Below, in pieces: positions 14,880 through 22,889 of a DNA stretch of 30,018 bases. The DNA comes from DASRDS01 sp035569435 (GTDB taxonomy: Bacteria > Gemmatimonadota > Gemmatimonadetes > Gemmatimonadales > Gemmatimonadaceae): NCBI GenBank assembly GCA_035569435.1, contig DATMNB010000246.1, forward strand, positions 1-30,018. The letters run 5' to 3'. The position numbers and the translations under genes are program-made. Numbering within the stretch: the first letter of the stretch is position 1; the number at the start of each line of letters is the position of its first letter. Under the pieces are notes generated by a model that was not told where the DNA came from, did no database searches, and saw nothing but the letters and a program-made list of their open reading frames with translations.

Positions 14880-15353
14880 ATGAACAGGCTGATCAAGCTC
14901 CTGGCGAAGTCCGGACTGCTCGAGGACGATCTCGATTACCACATCATTCGTGCCTCGATGGTCCTGATCTTCCTGCTCTTCGGCTACCAGAAATGGTTCA
15001 GCTACGAGGCACAGACCCTGATTCCGTTTATCAGTCACGGGCCTCTCTTGTTTTGGATGTATCCCGCCTTCGGTATTCGGGGTGCGAGCTGGTTCCTGGG
15101 TGTTGCGGAGTGGCTCATTTGCCTTCTCCTGCTGGCCGGATACTGGAACAAGAGACTGGGGATACTCGGCGCCCTTGGGTCACTGGCCTCATTTGTGTCG
15201 ACCGTGACGATCATCCCGTTCATGCCCGATGGTTGGAATGCGGCCGCCGGCGGTTTCCCCGCCATGCAAGGCAATGTGCCGTTCCTGATGAAGGATGTGG
15301 TCCTACTCGCCGTATCGATCTATTTGCTCAAGCAGGATGTGCTGAGAGTGTGA
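14880..15353 (+). CDS. DUF417 inner-membrane protein (YkgB/RclC family)
   Basis: A 157-residue membrane protein from ATG 14880, preceded by the strongest Shine-Dalgarno sequence in the operon (AAAGGAGG). About four membrane helices are visible: MVLIFLLFGYQKWF, the PLLFWMYPAFGI to LGVAEWLICLLLLAGYW region, LGALGSLASFVSTVTIIPF and VPFLMKDVVLLAVSIYLL. The pattern FGYQKWFSYEAQTLIPFISHGPLL is typical of DUF417. E. coli RclC (YkgB) belongs to this family and to the reactive-chlorine-responsive rcl operon, but its biochemical role is unknown. Position after two hydrolase-fold genes suggests a part in xenobiotic or electrophile stress; this is inference. The TMEM175-like gene starts one base after its stop. 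Confidence 0.92.
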   Translation: MNRLIKLLAKSGLLEDDLDYHIIRASMVLIFLLFGYQKWFSYEAQTLIPFISHGPLLFWMYPAFGIRGASWFLGVAEWLICLLLLAGYWNKRLGILGALGSLASFVSTVTIIPFMPDGWNAAAGGFPAMQGNVPFLMKDVVLLAVSIYLLKQDVLRV

Positions 15354-15354
15354 G

Positions 15355-15954
15355 ATGCCCAAGGCGGAGCGGCTAGCATCGTTTTCCGACGCCGTGTTCG
15401 CGGTCATCATCACCATCATGGTGCTGGACCTCAAGCCGCCGGCCGCGGCGACGCTCGCCGCGCTCCTGTCGCTCTGGCCGACGTTCCTGAGCTATGGCGT
15501 CAGCTACTTGTTCATCGCCATCGTGTGGGTCAATCACCACCATCTCATGCGGTTCATCGACGATCCCACGCCGCGGCTGATCTGGATTAACTTCGCGCAC
15601 CTGTTCATGGTGTCGCTCGTGCCATTCTCCACCGCGTGGGTGGCTGCCACGCGGTTGGCCGCCGTGCCGGTGTCCCTGTATGCGGGGGTGTTTGTCCTGG
15701 TGAACGCGGCGTACCTGGCGTTCGAGCGACTCGCCTTGGCGCAGGCGAGCGACGACGCGATGTCAGCCACGACGCGACGGATCGTGCGGCTCCGCTCCGT
15801 GCTGACGCTCGCCGCGTTTGCCGTGGCCATGGTCGTCGCCCTCGCGCGTCCGGCGGTCGGATTTGCGTTGATCTGCTGCACGTTGTTCGCGTACCTGCGG
15901 CCCGCACCCTTCGGGAGGCCGGTCAAGCGCTCAGAGATCCAGGTCGATCTCTGA
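15355..15954 (+). CDS. TMEM175-family (DUF1211) potassium channel-like protein
   Basis: A 199-residue protein with six predicted membrane helices. It begins with the family signature RLASFSDAVFAVIITIMVL, matching the R-x3-F-S-D motif that lines the first helix of TMEM175 channels. Further helices are FLSYGVSYLFIAIVWVNHHH, INFAHLFMVSLVPFSTAWVA, VSLYAGVFVLVNAAYLAF and two near residues 143-185. Bacterial members are single-repeat proteins that assemble as tetramers and conduct potassium with modest selectivity; the length fits. ATG 15355 follows the DUF417 stop by one base, so it is the last gene of the hydrolase operon. Its final 24 bases overlap the end of the MOSC-reductase gene on the other strand. 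Confidence 0.9.
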   Translation: MPKAERLASFSDAVFAVIITIMVLDLKPPAAATLAALLSLWPTFLSYGVSYLFIAIVWVNHHHLMRFIDDPTPRLIWINFAHLFMVSLVPFSTAWVAATRLAAVPVSLYAGVFVLVNAAYLAFERLALAQASDDAMSATTRRIVRLRSVLTLAAFAVAMVVALARPAVGFALICCTLFAYLRPAPFGRPVKRSEIQVDL

Positions 15955-17715
15955 GGCCGGGGTCGAGCAGCAGATCAAGGCATTCCCGACCCCGGGTGCT
16001 TCGAGCGGCGCCGGGTCATATCGAACGGTGCCGTCCACGAGGCCGCATTCGCAGGTATGACACACGCCGGAGCGGCACGACCATCGCACGGGGACGTCGC
16101 AGGCTTCCGCGAGCTCGAGCAGGCTCTGAAATCGACGATCCCACGGGACCGTCAATCCCGTGCGGGTGAACGACACGCGGGGGCCTGTCCCCGGCGCTCC
16201 GACGGGCGCGTGCGGCGCGGCGGCGCGTGGCGCGACGACGCCCGGGGTGATCGCGCCCTCGGATCCGAACACTTCCTTGTGAATCGACGTCGGTGCCACA
16301 CCCCAGGACACCAGCCCGGCGGTTAGGTCAGTGAGGAATCCCGGTGGTCCACAGAGGTAGAACTCCGCCTGGTGGGGGACGCCGAGTCTGCGGATGGCCG
16401 GTAGGTCGAGGTGGCCGAAGGCATCGCAGTCTCGCCCCACGTGGTCCTGGGGTCCCGGCTTGCTGTAAGCGACAAAGGAGTGGCTCCTCGGCAGCGTCGC
16501 GAGGAGCGCCCGTGTCTCGGAGGCGAACGGATGCTCGTCGCTGTTGCGCGCCCCGTACAGCCACCAGACCTCGCGTGTCGCATGGGCCGGATCAGCGGCC
16601 AGCGCGTGGAGCATGGCGAGCATCGGGGTGATGCCGATGCCCGCGCTGAGGAGCACGGTCGGAGCCGGGTCCGACGCCAGCGTAAACTCTCCGCGCGGGG
16701 CGCTCACGTCCACCGTGTCGCCGGCCCGCGTCGAGTCGACCACATACCGGCTGCCAAGCCCCTCGGCGCGCTTCACGGCGATGCGGTACGTGCTGCTGTC
16801 CGGTGGACCGGAGAGGGAGTAGCTGCGCAGGATCGCTGCGTGCTCCTCGTTTGGCCGAAGCCTGAGGACCACGAATTGACCGGGACGGGATGCGGGCAAC
16901 GCCGAGCCGTCCGGCGACCCGAGGACAAACGAGGACACGTCGTGCGACTCGTGACGCACGGCGGTGACCCGCAACGGACGAAAGCCGGGCCAGGCCGGCG
17001 CCGGCGCGTGGAAGGACGTGAGTCCCGGGTTGCCGGAGTGCGGGCCCGCGTCGGCGGCGGCGATCAGGGCGTCGAGCGATGTCTTCCACCCAACGCTGAG
17101 GGCGGGAATGCCTGCCGCACGTGCGAGTTGATCGCGCGGTGGCGCCGGCAGGTAGAGCAACCCATCGATGTCGCGAACGGTGATGTGCTCCGGGCCTGCC
17201 GAGAGGCGTTCGATCCTGTCGCCGGCTCCGATGTCGCCTTCCTCGAGGACCCGACAGTAAAAGCCTGGCCGCCGGTGCGATACCAGCAGGGCCGGCATCT
17301 GCGGGTTGTTCATACGGATCCCGACCCGATAGCAGGTCACGCGTGGCTGCGTGACCTCGAGGAGGGCGCCGCCGATGCGCAAGCGATCGCCGATGCACAC
17401 CTCATCATCGGCCAAGCCTTCGACGGTGAGGTTTTCGCCGAACTGGCCATACTCCAAGTTGCTCCGCCCGAGCACCGTCTCCCAGTGTCGATAGGAGTCG
17501 AGCTGATACACCATGACGGCACGCTGCTCGCCACCGTGGCCGGCGAGGTCGCCCTGTCCGTCGCCATCGATGTTGAGTCGGCGGACCATGACTCTGCCCT
17601 GGACGGGGCGCTTCCAGATCGCCGTGCGCACCACGCGGCCCTGCCATTCCACGTCGCGCGGCAGGCCAACGTTGACCGAGATCAAGGCGGCACTCACGGC
17701 ATCATGTCCTGGCAT
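15931..17715 (-). CDS. MOSC – FAD/NAD(P) reductase – [2Fe-2S] ferredoxin fusion protein
   Basis: A 594-residue three-part protein. Residues 1-190 are a YiiM-like MOSC domain with the conserved cysteine C128 in TQPRVTCYRVG. Residues 245-485 form a ferredoxin-reductase module, with flavin motif RSYS (297-300), GIGITPML (359-366) and CGPPGF (455-460). Residues 515-594 are a plant-type ferredoxin, with C547, C552, C555 and a cysteine at 582 or 583. MOSC proteins such as mARC, and YiiM with partner reductases, reduce N-hydroxylated compounds at a molybdenum centre. Here the reductase chain is fused, so NAD(P)H electrons could flow through flavin and iron-sulfur to molybdenum in one chain; that is inference. 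It has no signal peptide. Its start lies inside the CGNR gene end (14-base overlap), so the two are coupled. I believe this architecture occurs elsewhere. Confidence 0.93.
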   Translation of the reverse strand: MPGHDAVSAALISVNVGLPRDVEWQGRVVRTAIWKRPVQGRVMVRRLNIDGDGQGDLAGHGGEQRAVMVYQLDSYRHWETVLGRSNLEYGQFGENLTVEGLADDEVCIGDRLRIGGALLEVTQPRVTCYRVGIRMNNPQMPALLVSHRRPGFYCRVLEEGDIGAGDRIERLSAGPEHITVRDIDGLLYLPAPPRDQLARAAGIPALSVGWKTSLDALIAAADAGPHSGNPGLTSFHAPAPAWPGFRPLRVTAVRHESHDVSSFVLGSPDGSALPASRPGQFVVLRLRPNEEHAAILRSYSLSGPPDSSTYRIAVKRAEGLGSRYVVDSTRAGDTVDVSAPRGEFTLASDPAPTVLLSAGIGITPMLAMLHALAADPAHATREVWWLYGARNSDEHPFASETRALLATLPRSHSFVAYSKPGPQDHVGRDCDAFGHLDLPAIRRLGVPHQAEFYLCGPPGFLTDLTAGLVSWGVAPTSIHKEVFGSEGAITPGVVAPRAAAPHAPVGAPGTGPRVSFTRTGLTVPWDRRFQSLLELAEACDVPVRWSCRSGVCHTCECGLVDGTVRYDPAPLEAPGVGNALICCSTPASEIDLDL

Positions 17716-18286
17716 CCGCCGCGCGGTGTCGCTTCCGGTAGGCGGTCACTTTGTGTCGGTTTCCGCACAGCTCCATGCTGCACCACCGGCGATGGCGGGA
17801 TTTCGTCCGGTCGGCGAACCACAGAACGCAGGTTTCGTCCTCACATCGCTTGATGCGATCGAAGTCGGCGGTCGTGAGCAACTCGGCGGCCGCTTCGGCG
17901 ACCGGGGCCAGGATGGCCTGGGGCGTGTCTGGCCGCCGGACGCGAACGAGCGCCGGCGCACGCGGGCGCGTCCAGTCCAGTCGCGGATGACTGCGCGCGT
18001 GGACGAGAAAACGGTTGAGCACGGACGGATTAGCGCGTCGTCCAGCCTTGCGTGTCTCGACGAGCGAGCGGATGTGCTCGCGGAGCTGCCGCGCGGCACG
18101 CACGAGGGACGGCGACGCCGCGCCAGCCGCGACGTGGAGTCCAGCCTCCTCGAGCCACGCCACGACGTCGTGGCCACTCTGGAGGAGGTCCACGAGTTCG
18201 CCAGCGGATCGCATGCGCGTGTTGATAAAATCGAGGGCCAGATTGCCGGCCAGAAACTGCGGGGCGACGGTCCCATCCACGGCCAC
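17702..18286 (-). CDS. CGNR zinc-finger (ABATE domain) transcriptional regulator
   Basis: A 194-residue protein starting at GTG 18286, with AAGGGAG about 8-9 bases upstream. The N-terminal ABATE domain (FLAGNLALDFINTRMR to about residue 135) is a likely stress- or ligand-sensing region. The C-terminal CGNR zinc finger has C148, C153, C169 and C174, with RCEDETCVLWFADRTKS and RRWCSMELCGNRHK, a presumed DNA-binding element. The length is typical. It overlaps the MOSC-reductase gene by 14 bases and precedes it, so it probably regulates the unit it belongs to. It is divergent from the sigma-54 activator, with an 85-base gap containing a small palindrome. Confidence 0.94.
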   Translation of the reverse strand: MAVDGTVAPQFLAGNLALDFINTRMRSAGELVDLLQSGHDVVAWLEEAGLHVAAGAASPSLVRAARQLREHIRSLVETRKAGRRANPSVLNRFLVHARSHPRLDWTRPRAPALVRVRRPDTPQAILAPVAEAAAELLTTADFDRIKRCEDETCVLWFADRTKSRHRRWCSMELCGNRHKVTAYRKRHRAADART

Positions 18287-18300
18287 CGCTACTCACTCCC

Positions 18301-18347
18301 TTGAAGACGTGGTGTGTTTGTGGTAACCTGAGAACAGTAGATTCTAC
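18301..18347. promoter_or_regulatory. Divergent promoter region with GTAGA-T-TCTAC palindrome
   Basis: On the plus strand TTGAAG (18301-18306), a 17-base spacer and TAACCT (18324-18329) form a plausible sigma-70-type promoter for the sigma-54 activator gene. Just after it, GTAGATTCTAC at 18337-18347 is a perfect 5+1+5 inverted repeat. Position downstream of the -10 and upstream of both start codons suits an operator for the CGNR protein or another regulator. The boxes are moderate matches and the palindrome is short, so this is tentative. Confidence 0.4.
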
Positions 18348-18371
18348 GGTGTTGACGGTCGATTGCCAAGA

Positions 18372-20018
18372 ATGCTCAAGAATGCTATGGACGTGACGGA
18401 CGTCGCGTCGCCGGGCACCGAGCTCGACGAGCGGAAACGGCTCGAAGCCGAACTGCGCCTCGAGCGCGATCGGCTGCGCCTGCTCCTGGAAATCACGAAC
18501 AGCATCACGTCGAAGCTGGACTTGAAGCAGTTGGTCGACGCGCTGTCCACGAATCTGCTTCGGGTCACGCGGTGCGACTTCTGCGCGCTGGTGTTGCCGA
18601 GTGGCGACACCGGCGAGCTTCGGGTGACTATCCTGTACAACCCGGACGCCCGTGGCGCCATCCTGGAGGGCACGCGGCTCCCCATCAACGCATCGATTTG
18701 TGGGAAGACGTTCCGCACGGGGCAGTGCCAGCACGTCGATGATTTTGAAGACCTCCGCAATGATCCGGACAGCTTCGGCAACGTCGACGGGGACGTCGTC
18801 TTCGCGTGTCTGATGGCCGAAGGCTTGCGGTCCGGGTGCGATCTCCCGCTCCTGGGTCGGAACGGCGTGGCAGGCGTGCTCTCGGCCATGAGTCGCTCGG
18901 TGCGGGGGCTGAGCACGCACGACGTGGCCTTTCTCCAGCAGGTTGCTACCCAGGTGGCGATTGCCGTCGAGAACGCGCTGGAGTACGAGGGAGCGGTCAA
19001 GGATCGCGACCGGGAGGCCAGGCAGCGACGATATCTCGAGGAGGAGCTGCGCGCGGAGTTTGGGGAGATCGTCGGGGGGAGCACCGCGCTCCGCGCCGCG
19101 TTGAATCTGGTGTCGGTCGTGGCGCCGACGGGGTCGGGCGTGCTGATCCTGGGCGAGACGGGGACCGGGAAGGAACTCATCGCGCGGGCGCTCCATAATC
19201 TAAGCGGGCGCCGGGAGCGGCCGTTCGTCAAACTGAACTGCGCCGCGATCCCGCTCGGACTGTTGGAGAGCGAATTGTTTGGCCATGAGCGCGGCGCGTT
19301 CACGGGGGCGATTGCGCAAAAGACGGGGCGCTTTGAGCTGGCCAACAAGGGCACGCTCTTTCTGGACGAGGTGGGGGATATCCCGCTCGAGCTCCAGGCC
19401 AAGTTGCTCCGCGTGCTGCAGGAGCAGGAGTTCGAGCGCCTGGGGAGCAATCGGACGCACAAGGTCGATGTCCGCGTGATCGCGGCGACGCATCGCGATC
19501 TCGCGGCGATGGTCAAGCAGATGACGTTTCGCGAGGACCTGTACTATCGGTTGCGCGTGTTCCCGATCAGCGTGCCGCCGCTCCGGCAGCGCGCGGAGGA
19601 CATTCCCGAGCTGGTGTGGCATTTCACGGCCCACTACGCGCGGCGGATGAACAAACAGATCGACGACATCCCGACGGAGACGATGCAGGCGTTGGTCCGG
19701 TATGCCTGGCCGGGCAACGTGCGGGAGCTGCAAAACTTTATCGAGCGGGCGGTGATTCTCTCGCCGGGCGGGGTGCTGCGGGCGCCCATTGGGGAATTGG
19801 AGCCGCTTGCCTCGGATGAGGATGCCCCGGCGGCGCTGCATGGGCTTGCGTTGGTGGAGCGGGATCACATCCTGCGGGCGCTCGAGGCCAGCCAGTGGGT
19901 CATCGGTGGTCGTAATGGCGCGGCCGCGCGACTCGGCATGAAGCGGACATCGCTCGCGTACCGGATGCAAAGGCTTGGCATCAGGCGTCCAGCGTCGCCA
20001 CAGGTAGAACTGCCATAA
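18372..20018 (+). CDS. Sigma-54-dependent transcriptional activator with GAF sensor domain
   Basis: A 548-residue enhancer-binding protein; ATG 18372 is chosen, though a TTG at 18363 and an ATG at 18387 are also in frame and none has a clear ribosome-binding site. Residues 20-40 form a short coiled coil, followed by a GAF domain at about 45-202. Next is the AAA+ domain with Walker A GETGTGKE (261-268), the sigma-54-contacting GAFTGA loop (308-313) and Walker B FLDEVGD (around 331-336). The C-terminal Fis-type helix-turn-helix spans about 495-540. The GAF domain holds several cysteines (TRCDFC, SICGKTFRTGQC, FACLMAEGLRSGC), which might act in redox or metal sensing; this is inference. It is FhlA-like in layout. 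It is divergent from the CGNR/MOSC-reductase unit. No clear -24/-12 promoter is seen nearby, so its targets are unknown. Confidence 0.95.
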   Translation: MLKNAMDVTDVASPGTELDERKRLEAELRLERDRLRLLLEITNSITSKLDLKQLVDALSTNLLRVTRCDFCALVLPSGDTGELRVTILYNPDARGAILEGTRLPINASICGKTFRTGQCQHVDDFEDLRNDPDSFGNVDGDVVFACLMAEGLRSGCDLPLLGRNGVAGVLSAMSRSVRGLSTHDVAFLQQVATQVAIAVENALEYEGAVKDRDREARQRRYLEEELRAEFGEIVGGSTALRAALNLVSVVAPTGSGVLILGETGTGKELIARALHNLSGRRERPFVKLNCAAIPLGLLESELFGHERGAFTGAIAQKTGRFELANKGTLFLDEVGDIPLELQAKLLRVLQEQEFERLGSNRTHKVDVRVIAATHRDLAAMVKQMTFREDLYYRLRVFPISVPPLRQRAEDIPELVWHFTAHYARRMNKQIDDIPTETMQALVRYAWPGNVRELQNFIERAVILSPGGVLRAPIGELEPLASDEDAPAALHGLALVERDHILRALEASQWVIGGRNGAAARLGMKRTSLAYRMQRLGIRRPASPQVELP

Positions 20019-20103
20019 TCGCCGGGCTCCGTGTGGGGCCGGTAACGGTCAGCCACCGAGGAAGTGACATCCGTCAGCGAACGGTGAATCGTTGTCCGGT
20101 CTG

Positions 20104-20132
20104 TTGCTCCCGTCGGGGCCGGCTGCTACCAT
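20104..20132 (+). promoter_or_regulatory. Weak candidate promoter upstream of the DUF305 gene
   Basis: TTGCTC (20104-20109), 17 bases and TACCAT (20127-20132) end 9 bases before ATG 20142. The spacing is ideal but the boxes match consensus only partly. A transcript from here would have almost no leader, consistent with the lack of a Shine-Dalgarno sequence before this gene. Confidence 0.25.
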
Positions 20133-20141
20133 GTAGCGATT

Positions 20142-20780
20142 ATGACACAATGGTCTTTCTGGGCGATGGGCACGGCGGTTTTGCTCGCCGTGGCCGGGTC
20201 GCGTGCCGGCGGTCAGTCGCCGGCTGACGCGGCGGCGGTGGCCAAGGCTAGGGCCGACAGCGCCCGCCTGCCGTACACCGCGGCTGACGTGCAATTCATG
20301 CAGGGCATGATCCACCATCACGCCCAGGCGATCGTCATGTCCCGCTGGGCGCCGACCCATGGGGCCAGCCCGTCCGTCGAGACGCTGAGTGCGCGGATCA
20401 TCAATTCGCAGCAGGACGAAATCGCCACGATGGGCCAGTGGCTGCGAAATCGGCATCAGCCCGTGCCGGACACGTCGGCGAGTGGCATGATGATGATGGG
20501 CGGGCATCAGATGCTGATGCCGGGCATGCTGACCCAGGAGCAGCTGGCTCAGCTGGACGCGGCGCGCGGACGGGAGTTCGACCGCCTGTTTCTGACGTTC
20601 ATGATCCAGCACCACACCGGCGCCGTCACCATGGTGCACGATCTGTTCGAGACGGAGGGCGCCGGGCAGGACGAGAAGGTGTTCAAGTTCGCATCCGACG
20701 TCAACGTCGATCAGACCACCGAGATCGCTCGCATGAAGAAGATGCTGTTCGTCCTTACCTTCCAGGGGCCACCCCAGTGA
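20142..20780 (+). CDS. Secreted DUF305 protein with a Met/His-rich insert
   Basis: A 212-residue protein with a Sec signal (about residues 1-24) and two halves of the DUF305 ferritin-like fold. The first has FMQGMIHHHAQAIVMS (52-67) and the second FMIQHHTGAVTMVHD (153-167). These His-rich helices probably bind a metal such as copper or iron. Between the halves, residues 116-129 read MMMMGGHQMLMPGM, a Met/His cluster resembling copper-binding segments of periplasmic proteins. No enzymatic role is established for DUF305. The stop overlaps the GTG start of the LVIVD-repeat gene as GTGA, so the two are translationally coupled. Confidence 0.93.
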   Translation: MTQWSFWAMGTAVLLAVAGSRAGGQSPADAAAVAKARADSARLPYTAADVQFMQGMIHHHAQAIVMSRWAPTHGASPSVETLSARIINSQQDEIATMGQWLRNRHQPVPDTSASGMMMMGGHQMLMPGMLTQEQLAQLDAARGREFDRLFLTFMIQHHTGAVTMVHDLFETEGAGQDEKVFKFASDVNVDQTTEIARMKKMLFVLTFQGPPQ

Positions 20781-22759
20781 TCACTCTGTCGTCACGCATT
20801 GCGCTGCTCGCCATTGCCGTCACCGCTTCGGCGTGCGCGCGCTCGATCTCGTCCCCGGTGACCACGCGTCCGACGCCGCTCGACGCCAACCAGACGGCCG
20901 ATGCGCCGAACCCCGACCCGAGGGTCGGCCTCCGGGCAGGGAAGTTCGACGCCGCGCAGGCCATGTGGCATATGCGCGTGTTGTCCGAGAATCGGCCGAC
21001 GGGGAAGTTCGTGGATCAGACCAACTCCGATCTGGCGTTCAGCGGGCCATATGCGCTTCAGGGGAGCTACGCCGGTTATCAAATCTGGAACATCTCCGAT
21101 CCGGCGCACGTGACGCTCGCGTCGTCGTACTATTGTCCGCAGTCTCAGAGCGACATCTCGGTGTACAAGAACCTGCTGATCACGTCTGGCGAAGGCACGT
21201 CGGGTCGAATCGATTGCAGCGCGCAGGGCGTCAAGGACACGGTCAGTCACGACCGGCTGTTGGGCATCCGGGTCTACGACATCAGCGACATTGCCCATCC
21301 CAAGGTGGTCGCCACCGTCCAGACGTGTCGTGGCTCGCACACGCACACGCTCGTGGTCGACCCCAACGACCATGACAACATCTATGTCTACATCTCCGGC
21401 TCGGCGCCGCTCAGAAGCCCGAGCGAGCTCGCCGGCTGCGTGAACACGGCGCCGGACAAGGATCCCAACTCCGCGCTCTTCCGGATCGAGGTGGTGAAGA
21501 TCCCGGTGGCGCATCCGGAGCAGGCGGCGATCGTCAGCACGCCGCGCATCTTTAGCGGCCTGGCCGCCGCGCCGCACCATGGGCAGGCGGAAGCGGACAA
21601 GATCGAGTTGGACGCGGCGCGCGCCAAAGGCAAGTATGTCGTGTCGTTCATGGGCATGGACTTCATCCTCCCCGACAACAACGCCAACGAGCTCCTGGCG
21701 GGAATGGTGAAGCAGCGCGGCGGCACGGGCGCCCCGACGGCTGCGGACAGCGCGAAACTGCGCGCCGTGCTGCCGGACATGGTGAAACAGCAGATGGGCG
21801 ACGACGCTGGGACAGGGTACTCGACCAACCGCCAGTGCCACGACATCACGGTCTACCCGGCGATCGGGCTGGCGGGCGGCGCCTGCGAAGGCTACGGGAT
21901 GCTGCTCGACATTCGCGACGTGACGCACCCGGTCCGCCTCGACGCCGTGTCGGACTCCAACTTCTCCTACTGGCACTCGGCGACGTTCAACAACGACGGC
22001 ACCAAGCTCCTGTTCTCCGATGAGTGGGGCGGTGGTGGGCAGCCGAAGTGTCGGGCCACCGATCCCCGCAACTGGGGTGCGGACGCCATCTTCACGATCG
22101 TCGATCACAAGCTCACGTTCCAGAGCTATTACAAGCTGCCGGCGGTGCAGACCAAATATGAGAACTGCGTCGCCCACAACGGGTCGCTGATCCCGATCCC
22201 GGGGCGCGACGTCATGGTGCAGGCGTGGTATCAGGGCGGCATCTCGGTCTTCGACTGGACGGATGCGGCGCACCCCAAGGAGATCGCGTTCTTCGATCGC
22301 GGGCCGGTGGACTCGACGCAGATGGGCGATGCTGGGGAATGGTCAGCGTACTGGTACAATGGCGTCATCGTCGGCTCGGAGATCGGGCGCGGCCTCGACG
22401 TGCTGGAGCTGACGGCGAGTCCATGGGTGAGCCAGAATGAGATCGATGCGGCCAAGACGGTCCGCTTCAGCGAACTCAATGTCCAGGGGCAGCCACAGTT
22501 CGTGTGGCCAGCGAGTTTCGCGCTGGCGCGCGCGTATGTCGATCAGCTCGAGCGCAATAAGAGCCTGAGCGCCGATCGCATCACCGCGCTGCGGCGTGGG
22601 CTGGCGGCGGCCGAGAAGGCGTCGGGGGACAAGCGCCGCGACGCGCTGACGGCGCTGGCGACGCAGTTGGACGGCGATGCGGGCACGGTCGCTAGTGCGA
22701 GCACGGTTCGGAAGCTGCAAGGTGCCGTTCGCGATCTGGCGGCCAGCACGACGGCATGA
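20777..22759 (+). CDS. LVIVD-repeat beta-propeller, probable lipoprotein
   Basis: A 660-residue protein starting at GTG 20777 within a GTGA overlap; a longer frame from 20438 only reads the DUF305 gene out of frame. The N terminus is a signal peptide ending near residue 20 at TASAC, an imperfect lipobox. The body is a likely beta-propeller of LVIVD-type repeats: YQIWNISDPAHVTLASSYY, IRVYDISDIAHPKVVATVQ, YGMLLDIRDVTHPVRLDAV and ISVFDWTDAAHPKEIAFFD. It contains many His residues (SHTHTLVV, SYWHSATF) and several Cys (YYCPQSQ, NRQCHD). The C-terminal 100 residues look helical. The function is unknown. Coupling to DUF305 suggests an envelope partner, perhaps in metal handling. The final stop is followed by the large palindrome at 22.8 kb. 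Confidence 0.88.
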   Translation: MITLSSRIALLAIAVTASACARSISSPVTTRPTPLDANQTADAPNPDPRVGLRAGKFDAAQAMWHMRVLSENRPTGKFVDQTNSDLAFSGPYALQGSYAGYQIWNISDPAHVTLASSYYCPQSQSDISVYKNLLITSGEGTSGRIDCSAQGVKDTVSHDRLLGIRVYDISDIAHPKVVATVQTCRGSHTHTLVVDPNDHDNIYVYISGSAPLRSPSELAGCVNTAPDKDPNSALFRIEVVKIPVAHPEQAAIVSTPRIFSGLAAAPHHGQAEADKIELDAARAKGKYVVSFMGMDFILPDNNANELLAGMVKQRGGTGAPTAADSAKLRAVLPDMVKQQMGDDAGTGYSTNRQCHDITVYPAIGLAGGACEGYGMLLDIRDVTHPVRLDAVSDSNFSYWHSATFNNDGTKLLFSDEWGGGGQPKCRATDPRNWGADAIFTIVDHKLTFQSYYKLPAVQTKYENCVAHNGSLIPIPGRDVMVQAWYQGGISVFDWTDAAHPKEIAFFDRGPVDSTQMGDAGEWSAYWYNGVIVGSEIGRGLDVLELTASPWVSQNEIDAAKTVRFSELNVQGQPQFVWPASFALARAYVDQLERNKSLSADRITALRRGLAAAEKASGDKRRDALTALATQLDGDAGTVASASTVRKLQGAVRDLAASTTA

Positions 22760-22781
22760 TCGATCGCCGACGCGCGCCGCT

Positions 22782-22822
22782 TTTGTAAGGCTGTCAACAG
22801 CCTTTGTAAGGCTGTTGACAGC
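22782..22822. repeat. Nested 33-base perfect palindrome with 21-base direct-repeat periodicity
   Basis: GCTGTCAACAGCCTT at 22790-22804, loop TGT, and its exact reverse complement at 22808-22822 form a 15-bp perfect stem. Arm one is itself palindromic around GGCTGT-CA-ACAGCC, and TTTGTAAGGCTGT occurs directly at 22782-22794 and 22803-22815. The element begins 22 bases after the LVIVD-protein stop and lies 67 before the next ATG. No T-run follows on either strand, so it is not a standard intrinsic terminator; twin operator sites two helical turns apart are an alternative. Confidence 0.7.
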
Positions 22823-22889
22823 TTGGGAGGGCAGATTTTCGGCGAGCCTTCCTGAACATCGAGAACCATATCCATTGCCCAAGGACCGT

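Noticed and set aside
20438..20776. Upstream extension of the LVIVD-repeat protein frame
   Set aside because: It reads through the DUF305 gene in another frame and would bury the signal peptide; GTG 20777 in the GTGA overlap gives a proper N terminus.
22790..22822. Intrinsic terminator
   Set aside because: The stem is perfect but neither strand has a T-run after it, and the nested direct repeats point to another role.
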